Source: Tipula vernalis (lineage: Eukaryota; Arthropoda; Insecta; Diptera; Tipulidae). From it: a stretch of DNA of 64,000 bases. Where the stretch lies: NCBI GenBank assembly GCA_958295665.1, contig OY282560.1, forward strand, positions 147,428,091 through 147,492,090. The letters are read 5' to 3'. The first letter of the stretch is position 1. Each line of letters begins with the position of its first letter. A program made the position numbers and the translations under genes. Below are positions 47,848 to 58,870 of this stretch, in pieces. The notes under the pieces were generated by a model. The model was not told the origin of the DNA and did not search any database. It saw nothing but the letters and a program-made list of their open reading frames with translations.

Positions 47848-47987
47848 TGTCATCGATGTTTGGTGATTGCATGTTCTACGGCAGCAGAAATAAGTGAGAA
47901 TCGAATTGTTGTGAGTTATAATAAGTGAAACTTGAAACGAATTGTTAGTGGTTCGAAACGTATATTCAACGGTGTTAATGATATACA
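47848..47987 (+). repeat. BEL/Pao 3' LTR, shortened
   Basis: 140 bp beginning TGTCATCGATGTTTGGTGAT and ending AATGATATACA. It differs from the 5' LTR by a 37-bp deletion between two GTT words, a 2-bp deletion and several substitutions. It directly abuts truncated integrase sequence, and no TSD matching the 5' flank was found, so the 3' part of the element was rearranged. Confidence 0.78.
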
Positions 47988-48649
47988 ATTAGAATAGATT
48001 TAGGTTAGCACTGGAACATTTGGTATAAAGATACAGTGGGTAAAGGGGAAGCAGTGTAGGAGTGAAGGATGCAGTTGAGTGTCGTCGAGGAGTAGAAGTG
48101 TGTGCTAATTATTTAGTTTGTTAGGTAATAATTAGTATAATAGTGGAATTATTATTTATTATTTGTATTTCTGTTTTCGAATATCCAGCTGAATCTGATT
48201 TAAATTTTTAATTTTAGATTGACAATTAATTGGGAGCTGGTTCGATTCTGTTTTTAAGGAATAATTAATATACTTGAATTGTGTTGTCATTGTAAAGTCT
48301 TAAATCGGCATTATTAAACTAAGCTATCGGCATTATTAAACTAATTTTGATTTCCAAAATGAATTCCTATAGAATCAATCAGCCCTCCAGAACTTCAAGT
48401 ATCAAATGGTCTAGCTTTGTATTGCATTGTTTAGTGTTAATTGTTTATTATATTGTGTACTATCAAATTACTAACTATTGGCTAAACAGGTGTCATTAAC
48501 CAGGTCAATTCTATAAAACCTACTAACCCTTTCCAATCCTTCGGTTTTGTTATATGTAAAAAGAGTGTAAGGCGGGCCTGGCGTTACTTTACGAATGCGT
48601 TAGTTTTTCCAAATGTTGCATCAATTGGTAAAATTTTATTGCCATATAA
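47988..48649. other. 3' flank of the BEL/Pao element
   Basis: No gene. Contains a direct duplication of ATCGGCATTATTAAACTAA at about 48304 and 48325. It may be the insertion target or an older repeat. Confidence 0.35.
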
Positions 48650-51310
48650 TAAATAAGCATGATGTTTCTCATTCTCATGCTAAAAATAGCGTTATTTTGA
48701 CGAATGCTCCCTATTGGTATAGCTTAATTATATAAATAATTAGGTTACAGTAAAACCTTATTTAATCTACATTATCACCTTACATCATATACATAATAAC
48801 ACAAAAATCTCTCTAAACTCAATCAAATCAAAAAACCTATAATAAAAAGTAATTTCGTTATGCGATCACTTAATAAATAATTGCATGATCGCTTAATGTT
48901 ATGTTATTTTAATTTGTTTTGAATTGTATGTATGTATTTTAAATTTAAAATAATTAAAATTCTATTTCAAACAAAAATTAATTAAATTTTTTTATTGACT
49001 CATCAATTTCTTCTCGATTATATTACATTACATTATTATTATATAGGTAGTATAAGTAAAGAAAATCAAATAAAAAAAAATTAAATTATATCTATATATG
49101 TAAATAATGAAATCTCAACAACATAATTACAAATAAATTTAAGAGAAGAAAATTATAAATGTTAATTCTATTCAAATCAAATTATTTACAAATTAAAATC
49201 GAATTTCAATCAAAATACATCTAAAAAGAAAAAAGAAATCAATTTTATAAGACAATATAATAAATAAAAGAAATAACTTGTGATGTGATGATCGCGATCT
49301 TTGATCTTTTGATTTGGGATCGTAACTGTTTTTGTATTTTTTTCAAATTCAATATAAATCTTTGCGCGAGAAATAAAATTTAATAAAACGGCTGCTTATC
49401 CCCGGGAATTATAACGATCAACTAATATTCCACAAAGCTTACAATTAAGTGATCACTCTAAACTCTTTACTAATGTAAGGTAATGATTTTCTTTTTTTTT
49501 TTTGTATAAACGAGTATATGTAATTCGTTTCTAAAAATGAATACATTAATACATTAATTCCAATAACCATTGAAATTCCATTCCAATTGAAATGAAAAAT
49601 AAAATAAAAAAATTTCATTTAAATGAGGAAATTGAATTCAAGAAAAATTATCAGAAACGATCGTATGTACTCGTATGTATGTATATATAGAAAAACAAGA
49701 AGAAAACCAAAAAAATGAAAATAAAAAAAATATAAATAATAAAAATAAGAAGAAGAAGAAGATGCAGCGAAAAATGACCAACAACAATAATAGTAATTTC
49801 TAATTTGTCATCTTATTTTGTTGTTGCTGTTGTTGTCTTTTCTTGTGTAGCATCTCGATTTGGTCAACGAGAAAATAAGATTTAAAAACTCTATACAGCA
49901 TCATGCATTATTGAAAACAATAAGACATAACATTGTTAATACATTTATCGCCAATTTAAATGCGCGCACGAAAAATGAAAAACACAATTTCTCATAATAT
50001 CCAATAGAGTATAGTGTCGTAGTATATTCCAAGGACATGAAAAATATGTACATATGCGCCTTTCACATTTATGTATATGTATATTATTTAGACACGATCG
50101 ATTTATTTTTTAAGTTTCTTCTGTCGATCGATTCAAATGATCATATCATTAATCAAACATCACCTTTCGATGATCTTTTTTGATGATGATCATCATTTGG
50201 ATGACGACAATCAATTTTATTATAAATAATTAAATATACAAAAAATTTCATCTGTCGATCTCTACCTAATGTGAATATTATATGATCAATTGTAATACCG
50301 TAAGGCCATAAATGTCTATATATATAAAAATCGGGGCATATGTGGGGTGGTAACATTTTAAATAGAGACGATATTTAAAAAAAAAACTATTTTGTATTCT
50401 CTTGTACATAAACGTCGCCTTGATCAATTACAATGGAACCATTCAAAATCGAATATTTACATCATTATTAACTCTATTGATTTTATTAATTTAATCGAAA
50501 TTTTTCAAAGTTGAGTTGATAAACGCGCTTTTGATGGAATAATTAGAAATTTTTTTTATTATATAGGTGGCATCTAACCGTTGTTTATTGTATGGCACAT
50601 GGAAACTGTGTCAATTTAAAATTAAACGAATAAGATTATGAAATCATATAGTTATGCATATTGCAATTTAATTATTTTATTATTGGAAATTCCGAAAGAC
50701 TCCGCACAGCCACCTTATTTTTAAAACAAAAATTATAGATTGCCAACTTTCAAATAAATTAATGATGGCTCAAACTGAAAATAATTTTTGTTTTCTTCTT
50801 CAAATAAAGATCAATTGATCGATCGATTGATTGTATACATTTGTATATATAAAAAAATACACAAACGATCGATTTAATATGTATGTTCACACAAAAACAA
50901 CAACAACAACAAAATATTAACGAATCTAATCAATTTATTTAGATTTCAACTTCAATTTTTAAATTAAAATAATTCGAACAAAGGGTGAAAGTTCATTTGA
51001 AGAAGATATGAAAAAAGGCATTCAAATGTAGAAGAGATGTATGGTGATGGTGCGATGATGATGAAAAAATTTACACAATTCAAATATAAGAAATCTATAT
51101 AGTAAATCGAGGTGGTTTGAGAGGTCATTTGATCGATGAATTGAGAGTTTGGTGCAAAAAAGGTTACACCATGAATAAATAAAATATTTATAATTTTAAA
51201 TTAATAGTTATATTAGCGTTGGATATATACCATATATATTGAAAATTATTTAAAGTTGTTTGACAATATGATTTATATCGTCTAACAATTAAATATTTGT
51301 ATATTATTCA
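48650..51310. other. Host-like non-coding island D
   Basis: AT-rich unique-looking sequence with AAG (49747-49762) and CAA (50896-50912) microsatellites, TACTCGTATGTATGTATATA words, poly-A tracts and dense GATC words (around 48880, 49285-49320, 50095-50190 and 50810-50870). Open frames such as 50153-50356 are chance-like. No transposon signature is visible. Confidence 0.5.
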
Positions 51311-52089
51311 GGTGGCCCAATCCTCAGGGCACAGTTGATTTTTCAGTATGAACGTCGCCGGTCAAATAGCAAGAAACCCCTGAACTCTAATTATGTACAT
51401 ATATACTTTCCGAGGCAAAATAAATAGGATGGGGAAAAATTTTATGTGAGCTTAGTTAAAAGGACTAACCGTATTTGCTAACCGTGTTTATATAAAATAT
51501 TGATATTTAAAGAGAAATGAAATATTCATTGTTCAATTATCGCATTGGAAGTTACGGAATATGAATACAGTTTACTCCATGAATGCAATCCATTTAGTAC
51601 TTGAGTAAACAAATTTAGATTTTTCAATATAAAATAAACACGCAAATCAAAATTATTTTTTGGATATTTCCTCACCAACTCTTTGAGCTAACAAAGTTAA
51701 GCCATCAGCAATCATCCTAAGTTCTAACATTGAAACACACGATTATTCACAATAAATTTTGATTATTTCCGAAAAATTTCGAATACGAGTACATTTAGAG
51801 TACATTTTAAAACAAACACTAAGAATCGCGAATAACTCTATGCCAGAACATCGGTGCCAATGTTCAATTCCGGAAATCCAGAATAATCCAAAAACCTTAA
51901 AATTTCGAATTTTGAGAATCTTATCTATGTAAGGTCATGTGTTCTATTTAACTCCAAGTGCATTGATCACTGTTATCCTCGGCTGCGTAAAATTGATCTA
52001 TCAAATTTAAATGTTTCGGTATACATAATGTGTCACTAAGTGATCATTCTTTAACTCAAATTGAATTAGTAAATATTGTCGCAACTTTG
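51311..52089. other. Gene-less stretch
   Basis: No gene is recognised. It probably contains the 5' decayed part of the LINE that becomes readable at about 52090. Confidence 0.3.
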
Positions 52090-53360
52090 GATTTGGCTAA
52101 AACAAATAGGAGTTGTTAATAAAATTTTAACTAATTCAGTCATTGATAAAATTCTACATGGTAATAATATTAACTAATATCGTCGAAATATTTCACTCGC
52201 CCATAACTTTCGATCAAGTTTTAGCTGTTATTCTGGTTCGGTTATTTCTGATACATTTTTCATTACATAATTGAGAAATAATAACGTTATTAACATAAAA
52301 CTGGAATTAGTTCAAATATGCTAAATTTTTCTCTTCAAACTACAACTCCGTTTCTTACACTCATCATTAACATTTGTTTTATGACTGGTGTTGCTCCAGA
52401 TCTATTAAAAATGGTGGTGGTTATTCCATTTTCGACCCATTGCTAAACAATTCGAAAAGGCGAGGAAAGTACGTGTTGAAAACTTTCTGGGTCGTTTGGA
52501 TATTTTAAGTCAGTCTCAACATGATTTTCGCTTAGGAAAGAATACTGAATCTGTTTTGGTTAAGTTTCTTAACCGTGTACATTTAAATTTAAATAACAAA
52601 AAAAGTGGTTGGCAGTATTTTATTGACATTGAAAAGGCATTTGACATGGTGGATCACATAGCTGACTGTGAAATAAATTGTTTTATCTTGGCTTTAGGGG
52701 AGCATCCCACCATTGGTTTGAATCATTTTTAAATAAGGGAGTACATTTAGTGCATCATTTAATATTTTTCACGGAGTACCACAAGGCTCAGAGTTCTTGC
52801 ATCCTTACTACTTTTAATTTATATTAAGGATATTTTTAAATTGAAGTTGAAGGGTAAGATTATTGTATTTGCATATGATATGGCTATTGTGGTACCACTT
52901 GTAGATTTGAAAGTTAACACTCAATGATTTTGAGTGTAAAAACTGATGTTATATTATTAGTAGCAAATTGTTATTTGCTACCATTCGAGTAATTGTAATT
53001 TTTCTAATTGTGATGGGTGTTGCGTACAACTAGAAGCTGTGTTTACCTTTAAATATCTGGGTATTGGCCTCGATTGTACATGCTTTTTGTCCTAAATCTG
53101 TTACTCCTGGGTTTTACCATGCTTGTGCTGGTTCACGTTTAAACTACAGTATCTTTGTTGGGGAAAAGCTGGTTCAATCACCCTAAAACCACTAGTTACG
53201 CTACAGAAATTCATTATCAGAAGCATTAATTTTAATTATCGCAGGGAATGCATATTGACCATTATTTATTAAACCAATAGTCGCTTTCGTTGCAATATAT
53301 TCGTTTATTATAAATCTCGGAAATTTTTAATTTTAATTTTAATTTTTTTTTCTAGTAAGA
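52090..53360 (+). pseudogene. LINE reverse-transcriptase remnant
   Basis: RT blocks are recognisable in order through many frameshifts: FDQVLAVI near 52210; LSQSQHDFRLGKNTESVL (52500s); YFIDIEKAFDMVDHI (52615 on), which holds the first catalytic Asp; FHGVPQGSE (52770s); a degraded IVFAYDMAI (52860s) in place of the usual FADD box; and KPLVTLQKFIIRSINF-like sequence near 53180-53240. The pattern fits a CR1/Jockey-type RT. It is non-functional. The same broad family may have supplied the fragments at 22.2 and 57.9 kb. Confidence 0.75.
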
Positions 53361-53619
53361 TGGCTTATTTCTTAGCAAAGAATTTTCATTGAATTTCCTT
53401 TCATTGTATTTAGTGAAATATCTAGCTGGTTAATGGAATATTAAAACTTTCAAGCCTTTGTTTATTTTTAAGCCCTTTTTCTATTCTCCTGAAAATGCAT
53501 TTCATGCATTTTTAATTTTTCTATGGATTGGCAAGGTCAAAAGTTTACTGAAGTGAGTGTTTAATGAGTTGACTGAAACTTTTAACGCTATTGAGCACTG
53601 CCTTCCAGTGATCATTGAT

Positions 53620-53634
53620 TCATATTATTTTACT
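53620..53634. repeat. 15-bp TSD of the Jockey insertion, left copy
   Basis: TCATATTATTTTACT here is identical to 57606-57620. The two copies flank a Jockey-clade element whose A-rich end (T-run on this strand) touches this copy. Confidence 0.9.
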
Positions 53635-53641
53635 TTTTTTT

Positions 53642-53904
53642 TTATTTTTTTAACATCTTTATTGATATGGCTACTACAATCTTAAACATTATTAATTCAT
53701 TAGTAAGGTTGACATTAGTACTTATGAGATAAGCATAAACTTGTGTGGGTCTGCTGGACCAGTATCCAGTTCCCTTAAGATATAATATTCGTACGGTTAG
53801 CTCATGTGGTTTGATTCGTTTGAGCCGCCTTACTTCGTTTGTACTGTCCAGTAGTTGTGCGGCCTCGACGTTGGTGTGGTTAAGAAGCCTCTTCTCATGT
53901 TTAG
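53642..53904 (-). pseudogene. Jockey ORF2 C-terminal tail
   Basis: Minus-strand reading: HEKRLLNHTNVEAAQLLDST, then NEVRRLKRIKPHELTV. This is the conserved C-terminal tail of Jockey-clade ORF2 proteins as I recall them. The frame then continues about 45 residues into the A-rich 3' end, where a TAA lies at 53642-53644, so the native stop is uncertain. It is separated from the rest of the ORF by the piggyBac element. Confidence 0.85.
53901..53904. repeat. piggyBac target duplication, left copy (TTAG)
   Basis: TTAG sits directly outside the left piggyBac terminus, where TTAA is expected; one base has mutated. The intact TTAA is at 56492-56495. Confidence 0.85.
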
Positions 53905-56491
53905 CCCTCCATTACTAACCTCTGGGTGGAATACGCCCAATTTGAATTCACCACAGCAAAATCCTATGATAATCAATCCTTACCAACTTCAGACCACTAT
54001 GTATTTTATTTCAACATATTTCTCTTTGTTTTGCTTATTATTTAGTAGTGTTTTGTCATTCAACGAATGCACAACTTCAATTTTAGAAACTGATTGGGTG
54101 ATTTACACCCAGGTTATTAATTAAACAATTTTTTTTTTTTCATAAATTTGGGTAATTCATACCCAGGTTAGTTGTTATAAATATACATTTTTGAGTAATT
54201 TCGACCCGAGTTATTAAACGGGTAATTTTTTTTTTATATATATTATTTTACGTGCCAAAATAATTCCCTACCTAATGTTTTAGGGGATAATAAATATAAT
54301 ATAAAATGTGCAGTTACGAAAAAGAACAGGCAAGGCTTCGAGCAATTCTAGAAGAACTAGATAGTGAGGAAGAGTCTTTTGGAGGCGAAGTTAGTGAAAA
54401 TGAAGAGGATGTGGAAATACGTAGCGAGCATGATACTGAAACGGAGCAAGAATTAGACTATGATGAAAAAAACCTTGATGCAGATTCCGATGTAATAAAT
54501 AATTTTAAAGGGAAAGATGGATCGATTTGGCGGAAAACCCCATTCGTGCAACGGAGACCGAGGTCGGAGAATATATTCATGGTTACATCAAGCTTGACAG
54601 ATAAATCTAAAAATGTTGAAACACCACAAGGAAGTTGGCAGCGGTTCTTTTCCTGTGTAGACCTTATTGTTGAAAACACCAACATTTTCATTAGAAAAAA
54701 TCAATCAAAGTATAAAGATGTTAAACATGCGCGGATTACCGATGGTATTGAAGTAAATAGCTTGCTGGGCTTATTGTACTTATGTGGGCTACACAAATCA
54801 TCCCATGTTTACGTTCGAGATCTATGGGCCAGTGACGGTACCGGACTGGAAATATTCAACACCACAATGAGTTACTTAAGATTCCAATTTTTACTGCGCA
54901 GTATTAGATTTTATAATGTGGAAACTAGAGCAGAACGTCGGAAACTTGACAAATTAGCACCTATACGAGAAATGTTTGAACATTTCAAAAAAAACTGCGA
55001 CGAAAATTACAATGTGGGATGCTATGTTACTGTTGATGAAAAATTGGAAAGCTTTCGAGGTCGGTGTAGCTTCAAACAATACATCCCTAATAAACCAGCC
55101 AAATATGGACTTAAAATCTTTTCCGCTGTTTATGCAACCACATTTTATACATTGAAACTGGAAATATATTGCGGACAACAACCACCAGGACCATTCAATT
55201 TATGCAATAAACCTGAACAAATACTTCAAAGAATTACACGACATCTTCAATTTGCTGGCCGGAATATTACAACCGATAATTGGTTCACAACCTATCCATT
55301 GGCCAAAGATTTGTTGGAGAAGAGAACTACTCTAGTCGGCACAGTAAGGAAAAATAAAACGTTTTTTCCTCAACTATTTACAATTGCGAAAGGCCGTGAA
55401 TTACATTCAACAACGTTTGGCCACCAAAAAAATACTACAATTTTATCTTATGTCGCAAAAAGAAACAAGTGTGTCTTGCTCCTCTCGACACTACATACCG
55501 GTAATAATATTATCAGTAGGCCCAAAATGCTACCAGAAATAATTCATTTCTATAACAAAACAAAAGGAGGGGTTGACAATACAGATCAGCTGTGTGCTAC
55601 CTACAATGTTACGAGAAACGCACGTCGCTGACCCCTTGTAATATTCTTTTGTCTGTTGAACGTATCAAGCATAAATGCCCGCATCGTATTATTGTCGACC
55701 GACAATCCACCACTCCAGTACAAAAAACGATCATTGTTTATGAAAGATCTTGCAATGAGCCTAATCCAAGCACAAAGCGACAGGCGTGGTAAAATCAAGA
55801 GACTGAACCACAATTTGAAAATAAGCTGTTTAAAATTTGCAACTAAAAATACCAACGACCAACCCCCTGCGTCGAAGAAACCAAAAGTTGAAAAACAGAG
55901 TCGGTGCCAAGTATGCTCTTACAAAAGCGACCGCAAAACAAAAAAAAAGTGTTATCAGTGTGACAAATTCATTTGTGGAAGTCATACGATCACACTTTGC
56001 ACACAGTGCCATGAGCCAATGGGCTTACAGGATCCAGAAAACTCTGCATCCTTTGATGAATTTCAATTTTGAGAGGGAAAACGTATGGTAAATCGGTTCA
56101 GTTCAACCGAATTGTTCTCCAAATATTTGGTCTACAGCGAAAATTTGTTGTACTAATTTAATTTTGATTATCATTTCAGCTTTTTTAAAATGCCTCTTTC
56201 ATACCTGTGGTTATAAAAGTCTAGGTCTGTGATAAAAGTTCCTGAACCTTTGCCATTTTTAAGTTTTTTTTAAATAAAATATTGAATTATTTATATATTT
56301 TTGTAATAAAATGGTTGAACTATTAAATTAAACTGTTTTTTTCTGTATGATACTGAGTTATTGATGAAATTAACGAAAATAACAACAATTGGTGATGTTT
56401 GTGGTTCATTCGCGATATAAATGACTATTAAGTAATGGGTGGAAAACACCCATGTAGAAAGTAGGTAAAAACCGAGGTTAGTAATGAAGGG
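53905..56491 (+). mobile_element. piggyBac-family transposon, 2.59 kb
   Basis: The left terminus CCCTCCATTACTAACCTC and the right terminus (read inward) CCCTTCATTACTAACCTC differ at one position, and TTAG/TTAA target copies flank the element. Inside lies a transposase with all catalytic Asp residues. A 15-bp GGGT...ACCC-type palindrome occurs five times near the ends: 53924-53938, 54096-54110, 54150-54164 and 54193-54207 (the last degenerate) on the left and 56437-56451 on the right. On the left several copies are followed by AGGTTA or AGTTA. These are probable transposase-binding subterminal repeats. Confidence 0.93.
54306..56072 (+). pseudogene. piggyBac transposase with one in-frame stop, 588 codons
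   Basis: A single reading frame runs from the ATG at 54306 to a stop at 56072, broken only by TGA at 55629-55631 (codon 442), where relatives have Trp (TGG). The acidic N-terminus (Glu/Asp-rich, residues 10-65) is typical. The DDE_Tnp_1_7 domain starts near residue 110 (WQRFFSCVDLIVENTN). Catalytic positions are VDEKLESFRGR (D244), ITTDNWFTTY (D324) and GGVDNTDQ (D424 and D427, matching the paired Asp of piggyBac). After the stop, PLVIFFCLLNVSSINARIVL and FMKDLAMSLI continue the family pattern. A Cys-rich domain with CxxC pairs (CQVC...CYQC...CTQC, residues about 534-575) that binds the termini closes the protein. No other damage is apparent by eye. The enzyme would excise and insert the element at TTAA. 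It could be silenced by this one mutation, or the stop could be a sequencing error or polymorphism. Confidence 0.92.
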
Positions 56492-57605
56492 TTAATGGCA
56501 CATTCGCGGATGACGTCGTCTATCAATTGTATTTTTAGATCATTGTGTATTTCCCTGTTAGTCACAAATCGGTAAGCGTTGTTGACCATTCGAAGAAATT
56601 TATTTTGGCTACGTTGTATAATGTTTCTATTGGATTTATGAGTACAACCCCATAGCTGCGCACCATACATCCATATTGGTTTGAAGATAGTCTGGTAGAC
56701 TAGTCTTTTGCAATACAAGTTCATTTTGGAATGATGCCCAATTAACCAGTACATTTGACGTTGTTTTAATCGTATCTGTTCAGCTTTTTGTCTCACATGA
56801 TGTTTCCAGTTGAGCCTTGAATCTAAATGCAGACTAAGGTATTTAGCCGATTCAGCCTGCGGCACTTGCACCCCATTGAGGTATATGTGTAGACTGTTAT
56901 TTTTGTGTCGGAGCGTAAATGTCGCATGGGTTGATTTGAGCTCATTAAGCACTATTTTCCAGTCAATTGCCCATTTAATAACGTTGTTCATTGCTCGTTG
57001 AAGATTTTCCACTGCCCTTGGTTGTGATTCGTTTACTGACATAATTACAGTGTCGTCAGCGAACGTGCCGATGAATGTTTTATTCGTTGTAGGTATGTCC
57101 ACAGTGTAGATAAGGTAGAGGAGAGGTCCCAATACGCTTCCCTGCGGAACTCCCGCTAGCGTTGGATAAAAGTCAGAACATGTTTCTTCATGGATGACTC
57201 TGAATTTGCGATCAGAGAGGTATGATTCAAGCAGCTGGCAATAGTTTTGTGGTAGCATTTTGCTCATCTTGAATGTCAATCCCTCGTGCCAAACCCTATC
57301 AAAGGCCTGAGATACATCCAGAAATACGGCGGGGCAATATTTCTTTTCTTCTAACGCTTGCTCTATTACCGTAGTTATTCGATGGACTAGATCTATTGTG
57401 GAGTGGTTATTCCTGAATCCAAATTGAAAATCAGGAACATGTATCATTGGCTTTAGACGTGTTAGTAGTAGCTTTTCAAACAGCTTTGATAAGGTCGGAA
57501 GCAGTGAAATTGGTCTGTATGATGTTACTTCTTCGTCTGGTTTACCTGGTTTCTTCAACATAATTATTTGGGCCGTTTTGAAGCATTTGGGCACATACTT
57601 CAATC
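56492..57605 (-). pseudogene. Jockey ORF2 RT domain, 5'-truncated
   Basis: On the minus strand the frame starts at 57609 within the TSD and reads YVPKCFKTAQIIMLKKPGKP, then YRPISLLPTLSKLFEKLL (RT block 1). The first catalytic Asp is in VFLDVSQAFDRVWHEGL. GVPQGSVLGPLLYLIYT follows, then the FADD box in GTFADDTVIMS (57053-57064) and AKYLSLHLDSRLNW. Downstream are YRFVTNREIHNDLKI and DDVIREC before the piggyBac junction. The RT palm is intact and open, but the endonuclease and ORF1 are missing. The open frame runs on into piggyBac sequence to 56428, which is not native. RT would copy the LINE RNA at the target; this copy cannot, because it is truncated and interrupted. Confidence 0.9.
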
Positions 57606-57620
57606 TCATATTATTTTACT
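57606..57620. repeat. 15-bp TSD of the Jockey insertion, right copy
   Basis: Identical to 53620-53634. It marks the truncated 5' end of the LINE. Confidence 0.9.
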
Positions 57621-57879
57621 AGACAATGATATAATAAAGTGAAGTAAATTTCAGAGATTGCTACATCTAATGGGCAATGTTGGGTGTTTGGATCCTTCTA
57701 TGAACTCCACCCTAAAAACCATATTGAAATTAGCCTAAAAACTGAAAGGACGAACTTTGATTTGTGAACTCACGGTAATTCCAGGATTTGGCGATGTTTA
57801 AGAGCAAATTTTGATATGTTTAGTATGTTTATAGCCAGCCTGAAAACTCAACCTATTTTGATTTTTGTTCCTGAAATTT
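57621..57879. other. Short gene-less stretch
   Basis: Sequence to the right of the Jockey insertion. Nothing is recognised. Confidence 0.3.
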
Positions 57880-58870
57880 GAATTTATTCGAACGAAAGTA
57901 CAGAATTTCATTTGCCTAATTACAACTTTAAAGTATGCTATAACGATAATTACCGCGCTGGTGGAGTTGATGTATTTATACATAAAAATCTAACATTTTA
58001 TCATGTTATACTTGTAATTGGAGTTCAGCTGACGTTCTTAGTTTGAACATTTGGACATTTAACTAGGAAAAAGTTTTTCGATTTTTCTTTGTTTTTACCG
58101 TTTTGGTAATAGTGACCTTGACGATTTTTTAAATGATTTCGATAATTTGCTGGGAACAATTAACCATAATAACATAGTGATCTTAGGTGATCTTAATATA
58201 AATCTGTTAAACATCGTTTGCTGTTTTAACTACCAAACAATGCTTACATCATATGGATTCCTCAGTGTGTCAAATAATCCAACTAGAAAACTATCATGTA
58301 CTCATACTCTTAGTATGTTAATTACACTCAATATTTGGCAAGAATTGAATAGATCTGTGACATCTTATAGTGAAAATATTTCTAAAGCAAATTAAGACAA
58401 ACGTAGAAATCGTTTCCTAGTTGAAAACTGGGACCTTGTTTATCATGACAAAAATTGTAAAACAGCATTCCATATTTTGTTAAAAAATTTTGTTTCCCAT
58501 CTTTAATTTTCCAACGATAGAATTACTTTCCCCTATAACAAGAAGCCCTGGATGAATTATTATCTTTTGTGTAAAATTAATAAACCTTAAAAATTTTCTA
58601 AAAATTAAGAATGTATCCAAATAACACTCGGTTAAAAAATTATCTAAGAAAAATCTCTACGCACGTAAATATGAATGTTAAACGGATTAAAATAGTGTAG
58701 TAAAAAGATAAATTTGATTTAGTAGGGAATAATCGTAAGCTTATGTGAAAGGAAATTAATGATATTTTGGGTGCAAGTACGTAATAAAACAAAAAACCAA
58801 ATAACACAAATTTATGAAAAACAATCTAATGCTCTTCTTCGTCTATCGTCTCGTCTTACATTAATTAAAA
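57880..58870 (+). pseudogene. LINE endonuclease-region remnant
   Basis: The plus strand gives YNDNYRAGGVDVFIHKNLTF (57937 on), then in another frame IVILGDLNINLL followed by YGFLSVSNNPTRK (58150-58290). This is the apurinic-like endonuclease signature (GDLN; ..PTR) of Jockey/CR1-type LINEs, although the expected S/T..ID catalytic end is degraded. The linker follows (RNRFLVENWDLVY, ITFPYNKKPWMNYYL, KEINDILGAS). There is no RT after it. Order and orientation show it is not simply the missing 5' half of the RT remnant at 52-53 kb. Confidence 0.7.

Larger units (their letters stand above)
53635..57605 (-). mobile_element. 5'-truncated Jockey-clade LINE carrying a piggyBac insertion
   Basis: The element itself occupies 53635-53904 (3' part with A-tail) and 56492-57605 (RT part), about 1.4 kb. 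It is oriented on the minus strand and is interrupted by piggyBac at 53905-56491. The 15-bp TSD, the A-rich 3' end and the 5' truncation within RT are what target-primed reverse transcription produces. Mentally collapsing the TTAA duplication leaves the ORF2 frame continuous across the piggyBac site, so the LINE was still open when piggyBac landed. Confidence 0.9.

Noticed and set aside
54458..55181. Minus-strand frames inside the piggyBac transposase
   Set aside because: Shadows of the plus-strand transposase, which carries the catalytic motifs.
56428..56491. Last part of the 393-codon Jockey frame (INPSLLTSVF onward)
   Set aside because: This is piggyBac terminal sequence read through by chance, not native LINE protein.
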